Assembly (NCBI GenBank): GCA_963778465.1
Contig: CAVZUK010000002.1
Coordinates: 930,001 to 994,000 of the forward strand
Reading direction: 5' to 3'
DNA length: 64,000 nucleotides
DNA from: CAVZBW01 sp963778465
Lineage (GTDB): Bacteria > Actinomycetota > Acidimicrobiia > Acidimicrobiales > RAAP-2
The notes under the pieces were generated by a model, which saw only the letters and a list, made by a program, of their open reading frames with translations, ran no database searches and was not told the DNA's origin. The number at the start of each line of letters is the position of its first letter. Position 1 is the first letter of the stretch. The position numbers and the translations under genes were made by a program. Positions 59,598 to 64,000 of this stretch are shown one piece after another.

Positions 59598-60572
59598 CTA
59601 CTCGGGGCCGCGCCGCGTCCCGTTCCCCGGCGTCGACGACTGGCCCGTGACGGTCGGGAACACCACCGCTGGCCCCGTGGGATGCCGGCGGTCGACGCCG
59701 CACGGATCGATCTCGTCGGCGCAGCGTTCGCATTCCAGCTCGAACGTGGTGTGGGCGATCTCGAATGGGGCCTCCACCGCGGCGCGCACGTGGTTCCCGA
59801 CCTCCTGCGCCTGCTCGAGCGTCGGGTGGCCGGTCAGCACGACGTGCGCCGAGAGGGCCCGGTACTCGCTCGAGAGGCTCCAGACGTGGAGGTCGTGCAC
59901 GTCGTCGACACCGGGCACCTCGGTGATGGTGCGCTGCAGGGTGGCGAGGTCGACGTCGGATGGTGTCGACTCCAGGAGCACCTCGGCGCTCTCCTTCAGG
60001 AGGCGAACCGCCTCGGCGACGATCAGCACGGCGACGACGAGGGATGCGGCCGGGTCGAGGCGGTCCCAGGCGTTGGATCCGCTGATCAGGATCACGGCGC
60101 CGGCGATGAGCACGACGAGCGACGAGAGCGCGTCGGCGGCCATGTGGACCATGGCCGAGCGCATATTGAGGTCCCGCTTGTGCTCGTACAGCACGAGCGC
60201 GGCGACAAGGTTGGCCGCGATGGCCCCGGCGGCCACGGGTACGACGATGCTGCCGTCCACCGGCACGGGATGGATGAGCCTCCGGACGGCCTCGACGACG
60301 ATGAAGACCGTCACCGCGGCCAACGAGGCGGCGTTCACGAGGGCGGCGAGGATGGTGCCGCGGAAGTTCCCAAACGAGCGCGTCGGCGTCCTCGGACGGA
60401 GGGCCCAGCGGACCGCCAGGAGGGAGAGGACGACGCTCGCCGCGTCGGTCAGGTTGTGTCCCGCGTCGGACAAGAGGCCGGTCGAGTGGGCCGCCAGGCC
60501 GGCGACGACCTGGGCGACGACGAGGAGGAAATTGATGACCAGGGCGATGACCAGTCGCCGGGTCCTTGACAT
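59598..60572 (-). CDS. CDF-family zinc/cation efflux transporter
   Basis: A 324-residue cation diffusion facilitator with six spans in the first 220 residues. Site A metal residues are His39-x3-Asp43 (DAGHNLTDAA) and His143-x3-Asp147 (HMAADALSS), the H-D/H-D set expected for zinc. The C-terminal part (HDLHVWSLSSEYRALSAHV) is the ferredoxin-like cytoplasmic domain; the tail has extra Cys and His (ECERCADE). Would export zinc using the proton gradient. Downstream of the nucleotidyltransferase on the same strand by 11 bases. Confidence 0.93.
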   Translation of the reverse strand: MSRTRRLVIALVINFLLVVAQVVAGLAAHSTGLLSDAGHNLTDAASVVLSLLAVRWALRPRTPTRSFGNFRGTILAALVNAASLAAVTVFIVVEAVRRLIHPVPVDGSIVVPVAAGAIAANLVAALVLYEHKRDLNMRSAMVHMAADALSSLVVLIAGAVILISGSNAWDRLDPAASLVVAVLIVAEAVRLLKESAEVLLESTPSDVDLATLQRTITEVPGVDDVHDLHVWSLSSEYRALSAHVVLTGHPTLEQAQEVGNHVRAAVEAPFEIAHTTFELECERCADEIDPCGVDRRHPTGPAVVFPTVTGQSSTPGNGTRRGPE

Positions 60573-60583
60573 GCCCGTTTGCC

Positions 60584-61504
60584 TCAGGTTGCGGACGACC
60601 GACCGGCCCGGGAGCCCACCGCGCCCTCCCAGGGCGAGGCGGTGCGCTCTCCGCCGGCCACCTGCCGGGTCAGCTCGGCCTGCACCAGCTCGAGATCTCC
60701 GGGGTGGGTGACGCCGATGCAGCGGGAGTCGGTCTCGAGGACCGCAAAGCGGGCGCCGCTGCCGCCCGCCGGGCCCCGGCCCTCGACGATCTCCTCGACC
60801 ATCTCGGGTAGGAGCACCTCGCGATCCTCGTCGGCGTCCGCTGCGGCCGCCATGGTGGCCTCCAGGGTCTTGCGCATCCCCTGGGCGAAGCCCCAGAGGT
60901 TGACCGAGACCAGCTCGTCGGCGGCGATGCGGGCGGGCGCCAACCCGTCGTCGGAGACGAAGCCTCCCGATCCGTCGGGATGGACCTGCCGCCGCTCCTG
61001 GATGGCGGCCAGCCAGCCGTCGCGGGTGCGGCAGATGGCTCGCGTCACCGGAGCGTCGGAGACGACCGAGTTACTCAGCCGGAACCCGACCAGGGCGCTG
61101 TCCTCGTCGTCGGTCGCCAGGTGCTCGGCGAGCGCGGCCAGGGCCGCCACGCCGTAGATGTCGTCGGCGTTGGCCACGGCGAAGGGCGCACCATCGACCA
61201 GGTGGTCGGCGGCGGCCAGCACCGCGTGGACGGTGCCGAGGGGCCTCTCCTGCACCGCGAAGCGCACGTCGAGGCTCGCGGGCCAGGTCCTCTCGACCCG
61301 GTAGCGGATCGAAGGCCCGGTGTCGGGGTTCAGCACGAGGACGACGGTGCCGAATCCGCCGGCGAAGGCGTCACCGACCGCGAAGTCGAGCACCGCCTCG
61401 CCGTTGGGCCCGACCGGGGCCAGGGGCTTGCAGCCCCCGTAGCGACGCGCCCGACCGGCCGCGAGGACGACGAGCGTCAGGTCGTCTCGGCCGGCCACGC
61501 TCAC
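60584..61504 (-). CDS. Sugar-phosphate nucleotidyltransferase-like protein
   Basis: A 306-residue protein starting with GTG at 61504, supported by AGGAGG six bases upstream. LTLVVLAAGRARRYGGCKPLAPVG is the nucleotide-binding P-loop-like signature (split G-x-G-x-R-x-G-G-x-K); LGTVHAVLAAADHL and FAVANADDIYG complete the active site (the Asp pair). The family makes NDP-sugars or similar. It lies between FabH and the CDF gene on the same strand, so a surface glycan role is possible. Confidence 0.83.
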   Translation of the reverse strand: MSVAGRDDLTLVVLAAGRARRYGGCKPLAPVGPNGEAVLDFAVGDAFAGGFGTVVLVLNPDTGPSIRYRVERTWPASLDVRFAVQERPLGTVHAVLAAADHLVDGAPFAVANADDIYGVAALAALAEHLATDDEDSALVGFRLSNSVVSDAPVTRAICRTRDGWLAAIQERRQVHPDGSGGFVSDDGLAPARIAADELVSVNLWGFAQGMRKTLEATMAAAADADEDREVLLPEMVEEIVEGRGPAGGSGARFAVLETDSRCIGVTHPGDLELVQAELTRQVAGGERTASPWEGAVGSRAGRSSAT

Positions 61505-61562
61505 CACGGACCTCCTCCGCCCCTCATGCTCCAAAGCGTAGGACGGCACGGACCGAGGTCCG

Positions 61563-62489
61563 TCACTGCCCCCAGCGAAGGACGGCGCTCGCCCAGGTCA
61601 TGCCCCCTCCGAAGCCGGTCAGGAGCAGCTGGTCGCCGTCGTGGACCCTTCCCTCCTCGATCGCGTGTACGAGGGCCAGGGGGATGGACGCAGCCGAGGT
61701 GTTGCCGTAGCGATCGATCACGATCGAGGCACGTTCCTCGGGAATGCCGAGGCGCTGGCAGGCGGCCTGGATGATGCGGAGGTTGGCCTGGTGGGGCACG
61801 AGAAGGGCGATGTCGTCCATCTCGAGGCCGGCATCGCGAACGGCCTGCTCCGCCGAGTCGACGACCAGCCGGACGGCACGGCGGAAGACCTCCTTGCCGT
61901 CCATGTAGAGCCAGCCCCCGTGGTCGCACTTGAGAAGATGCCGGAGCGATCCGTCGGCGTTGGCGTTCCAGCTGAGGAGGCTGGTGGGTCCGTCGGTGGC
62001 CTCGAGCAGCACGGCTCCCGCGCCGTCACCCACGAGGACCGAGACCGACCGGTCGTCCCAGTCGACGATCTTGCTCAGGCAGTCGGCCCCGATGAGGAGC
62101 ACCCGTCGTGCCCCCGTCGCGATCAGCCCGCTCGCCGTGATGAGGCCGTAGACGAATCCCGAGCAGGCGGAGTTGAGATCGAAGGCGCCTCCACCGATGC
62201 CCAGCTCGTCCTGCACGGTGGCGGAGGTGGCAGGAACGAGGGCGTCGGGCGTGGTCGTGGCGAGCAGCACGAAGTCCACCTCGCCCGGATCGACCCCGGC
62301 CCGCTGGAGCGCCGCCTGTCCCGCCTCGATGGCCAGCACGGAGGTCGAGCCGCCCACGCGGCGTTCCCGAATCCCCGTCCTCTCGGCGATCCACTCGTCG
62401 CTCGTGTCGAGGGTCTGCGCGAGGGCGTCGTTGGTGAGGACCTTCTCGGGCACCGACATGCCCCAACCGGTGACGATGAAGCCGGGCAC
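61563..62489 (-). CDS. Beta-ketoacyl-ACP synthase III-like (FabH) protein
   Basis: A 308-residue FabH family enzyme with the triad Cys109 (NSACSGFVYG), His233 (VPHQANLRI) and Asn263 (YGNTSAASIP). GTG start at 62489 lies four bases after the thiolase stop. FabH condenses acyl-CoA with malonyl-ACP to prime fatty acids or hydrocarbons; a FabH paired with a thiolase outside the fab operon may instead serve another Claisen condensation. Complete and of normal length. Confidence 0.92.
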   Translation of the reverse strand: MPGFIVTGWGMSVPEKVLTNDALAQTLDTSDEWIAERTGIRERRVGGSTSVLAIEAGQAALQRAGVDPGEVDFVLLATTTPDALVPATSATVQDELGIGGGAFDLNSACSGFVYGLITASGLIATGARRVLLIGADCLSKIVDWDDRSVSVLVGDGAGAVLLEATDGPTSLLSWNANADGSLRHLLKCDHGGWLYMDGKEVFRRAVRLVVDSAEQAVRDAGLEMDDIALLVPHQANLRIIQAACQRLGIPEERASIVIDRYGNTSAASIPLALVHAIEEGRVHDGDQLLLTGFGGGMTWASAVLRWGQ

Positions 62490-62492
62490 GAA

Positions 62493-63680
62493 TCAGGCGC
62501 CGGCCACGGCGTGCACGCCCACAAAGGCGGCGTCGCCCTCGATGACCCCGCCGGTGTTGACCGCCACGCCGAGTCGGGCGCCCGCGACCTGCCGAGCGCC
62601 CGCCCTGCCGCCGACCTGGACGGCGAGCTCGACGATCTGCGCCAGCCCGGTCGCCGCGAGGGGGTGCCCTCGGGCGACGAGCCCCCCGCTCGGGTTGACC
62701 GTGATGCCCTGGCCGCTGATGCAGGTGCGACCGGACAGCGTCGCCGGACCCGCCTCGCCGGGCGCGAAGAACCCGAGCGACTCGAGGGCGTAGAGCTCCT
62801 CGGCGCTCGTGGCGTCATGGAGCTCGACGAGGTCGAAGTCCTCGGGGCCGATCCCGAAGGTGTCCCATGCCTCGCCCGCCACCTCGTCGAGCCGGTCGTG
62901 GTAGTCGAGCTGTCCGTATCCGGAACGGGCCACCGAGCCGATGATACGGGCGGACGCGTCACCGGCCGGAACGGCCGGCCCGCCGAGGACCAGTGCGGCC
63001 GCCCCATCCGTGAAGGAGCTGCACATGGGCCGAGTGAGGACTCCCGCCACCGGAGGTGCCGAGAGCACCTCGTCGAGGGTCACCTCCTTGTGCACCTGGG
63101 CCAGCGGGTTGAGCGAGGCATGGCGCCGGGCCTTGACGGCGGCGGCGGCTATCTGCTCGACGGTCGTGCCACGCTCCTCCATGTGCTGGCGGGCCCACCG
63201 CGCGTTGAGGCCCATGAGGATGCTGCCCCCGGGATTGTCGGCGACGTCGGCCCGGGCGTGCATGTCCGCACGGAAGTCCCGGGGAAGGCCGTCCTCGATG
63301 CCCGCCAGCGTCGCCGCACGATCCCCCGTCCACATCTTCTCGACCCCCACGACGAGCACGGGTCGGTCGTGGGCGATCGCGGCGAGCACGCCCAGGTGGA
63401 CCGCGGAAGAGCCGCCCGCGCACGAGTTGTCGATGTTGATCGTCCCGGCGTTGGACAGTCCCGCCTTGCGTAGCCAGCTCTGCCCGCGGATGCAGCCCTG
63501 ATCGCAGAGCCGGCCTCCGAGCGCATTGCCGACGAGGACCAGCCCGATGGACTCGACGGGCACCTCGGCGTCACGGAGGGCCTCGGCGACGGCCGCCTCG
63601 GCCATCTGCTCGGGCGTGAGATCTCGCCGGCTCAGATCCGTCATACCGACGCCGAGGATGGACACTGGCTGCATGGTCAT
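62493..63680 (-). CDS. Thiolase-family acetyl-CoA acetyltransferase
   Basis: A 395-residue thiolase with the nucleophile Cys87 (NIDNSCAGGSSAV) and the GGLVARGHPLAATG histidine motif. The second cysteine of standard thiolases is replaced (NTGGVIEGD), as in many lipid-transfer-type members, so its role in beta-oxidation versus a different acyl transfer is open. ATG 63680 overlaps the stop of the upstream partial flavin-oxidoreductase gene (ATGA), which fixes the start. Confidence 0.9.
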   Translation of the reverse strand: MTMQPVSILGVGMTDLSRRDLTPEQMAEAAVAEALRDAEVPVESIGLVLVGNALGGRLCDQGCIRGQSWLRKAGLSNAGTINIDNSCAGGSSAVHLGVLAAIAHDRPVLVVGVEKMWTGDRAATLAGIEDGLPRDFRADMHARADVADNPGGSILMGLNARWARQHMEERGTTVEQIAAAAVKARRHASLNPLAQVHKEVTLDEVLSAPPVAGVLTRPMCSSFTDGAAALVLGGPAVPAGDASARIIGSVARSGYGQLDYHDRLDEVAGEAWDTFGIGPEDFDLVELHDATSAEELYALESLGFFAPGEAGPATLSGRTCISGQGITVNPSGGLVARGHPLAATGLAQIVELAVQVGGRAGARQVAGARLGVAVNTGGVIEGDAAFVGVHAVAGA

Positions 63681-64000
63681 CCGCTTACTCCCGCAATCTG
63701 TCGCTGGCCGATCTCCTGCTGACGGTGTGACCTGGGGTCGCCCGGTCCGATGGCGCCAGAGCGCCTCGACGGGCGGAGGGCCTCGAGCACGGCCTCGAGG
63801 TGGGGCAGCGGATCGTCGTCCGCCACCATGACGGCCACGTGCTGCGCCCCCGCCTCCAGGTAGGTGCCGATCTGGGCAGCGCACCTCTCGGCGCTCCCGG
63901 CGAGCAGGTGGCGTGCGAAGGCCTTGGGCGGGAGCCGGTACAGGCTGGACAGCCAGGCGCACCCCTCATCCGCGGCCACGGGGGACGTCGAGGCGCCGCC
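63677..64000 (-). CDS. Luciferase-like flavin oxidoreductase, C-terminal part (cut by window edge)
   Basis: Only about 100 residues of the C terminus are inside the window: WLSSLYRLPPKAFARHL, AERCAAQIGTYLEAGAQHVAVMV and LEAVLEALRP fit the end of an F420- or FMN-dependent LLM protein. The start lies beyond base 64000. Its stop overlaps the thiolase start (ATGA), making the two genes one operon. Confidence 0.78.
   Translation of the reverse strand, partial: GGASTSPVAADEGCAWLSSLYRLPPKAFARHLLAGSAERCAAQIGTYLEAGAQHVAVMVADDDPLPHLEAVLEALRPSRRSGAIGPGDPRSHRQQEIGQRQIAGVSG

Noticed and set aside
1..64000. CRISPR arrays, rRNA, insertion-sequence transposases, prophage structural genes
   Set aside because: None seen on reading both strands; the only mobility gene is the tyrosine recombinase.

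Overview
The window is about 70% G+C, with dense genes, many GTG starts, frequent ATGA/GTGA start-stop overlaps and several start codons that sit six bases after a TANNNT -10 hexamer (leaderless style). The gene content points to a free-living actinobacterium of the Acidimicrobiia or mycobacterial metabolic type: NDMA-dependent alcohol dehydrogenases, luciferase-like flavin oxidoreductases, many SDRs, a thiolase/DUF35 pair, a cytochrome P450 and an SmtB/Zur pair. The exact taxon cannot be fixed from sequence alone. Three genes carry single-base frameshifts or worse, which could be real decay or assembly error.

Layout. 1-1127: zinc-response operon (SmtB-type ArsR repressor, His-rich protein, Zur-type Fur protein) behind a perfect 20-bp palindrome. 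1328-5162: a second Fur protein, an FAD oxidoreductase and an amidohydrolase, with a convergent TetR gene. 5206-9572: lipid/side-chain oxidation cluster (DUF35 protein, thiolase-like protein, NDMA-type alcohol dehydrogenase, divergent P450). 9681-13346: two methyltransferases, a small membrane protein, a DUF2252 protein. 13382-16510: minus-strand operon of SDR, DapB-like reductase, frameshifted SDR and VOC protein. 16659-21014: accessory insertion with a tyrosine recombinase, two small unknown genes, short repeats and a 14-TM efflux pump flanked by a duplicated motif; base composition is lower here. 21015-29441: second NDMA-type dehydrogenase, ferritin-like protein, reductases, a decayed hydrolase, SDR, quinone reductase, a LuxR fragment and a zinc alcohol dehydrogenase.

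29493-43757: SPFH/NfeD membrane pair, coiled-coil protein, amidohydrolase, a GMC oxidoreductase fused to a gluconate-dehydrogenase-3-like domain, a Tat-exported solute-binding protein, a divergent YceI/HxlR pair with an operator, NTF2-like, OsmC, FUSC, MBL, GpsA and a hydrolase. 43826-50501: MarR regulator in an operon with a heterodimeric ABC exporter, then a frameshifted ClC-type channel. 50546-53995: aminotransferase, DHFR-like protein, and a DAHP synthase with its own leader peptide (Tyr-Thr-Trp-Phe) and intrinsic terminator, a textbook attenuation arrangement. 54036-64000: VOC, SDR with divergent TetR, flavin oxidoreductase, quinone reductase, SDR, an unusual non-coding stretch (11-bp repeats resembling DnaA boxes, one exact DnaA box, a series of GNRA-type hairpins), then a CDF zinc transporter, nucleotidyltransferase, FabH-like synthase, thiolase and the edge of another flavin oxidoreductase.

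The genes mainly serve oxidative breakdown of lipid- or isoprenoid-like carbon, metal control, efflux and aromatic amino-acid entry. The strongest candidates for new biology are the aroG attenuator, the recombinase plus small-gene module with its repeats, the His-rich protein inside the zinc operon, and the hairpin-rich intergenic region at 59138-59400.
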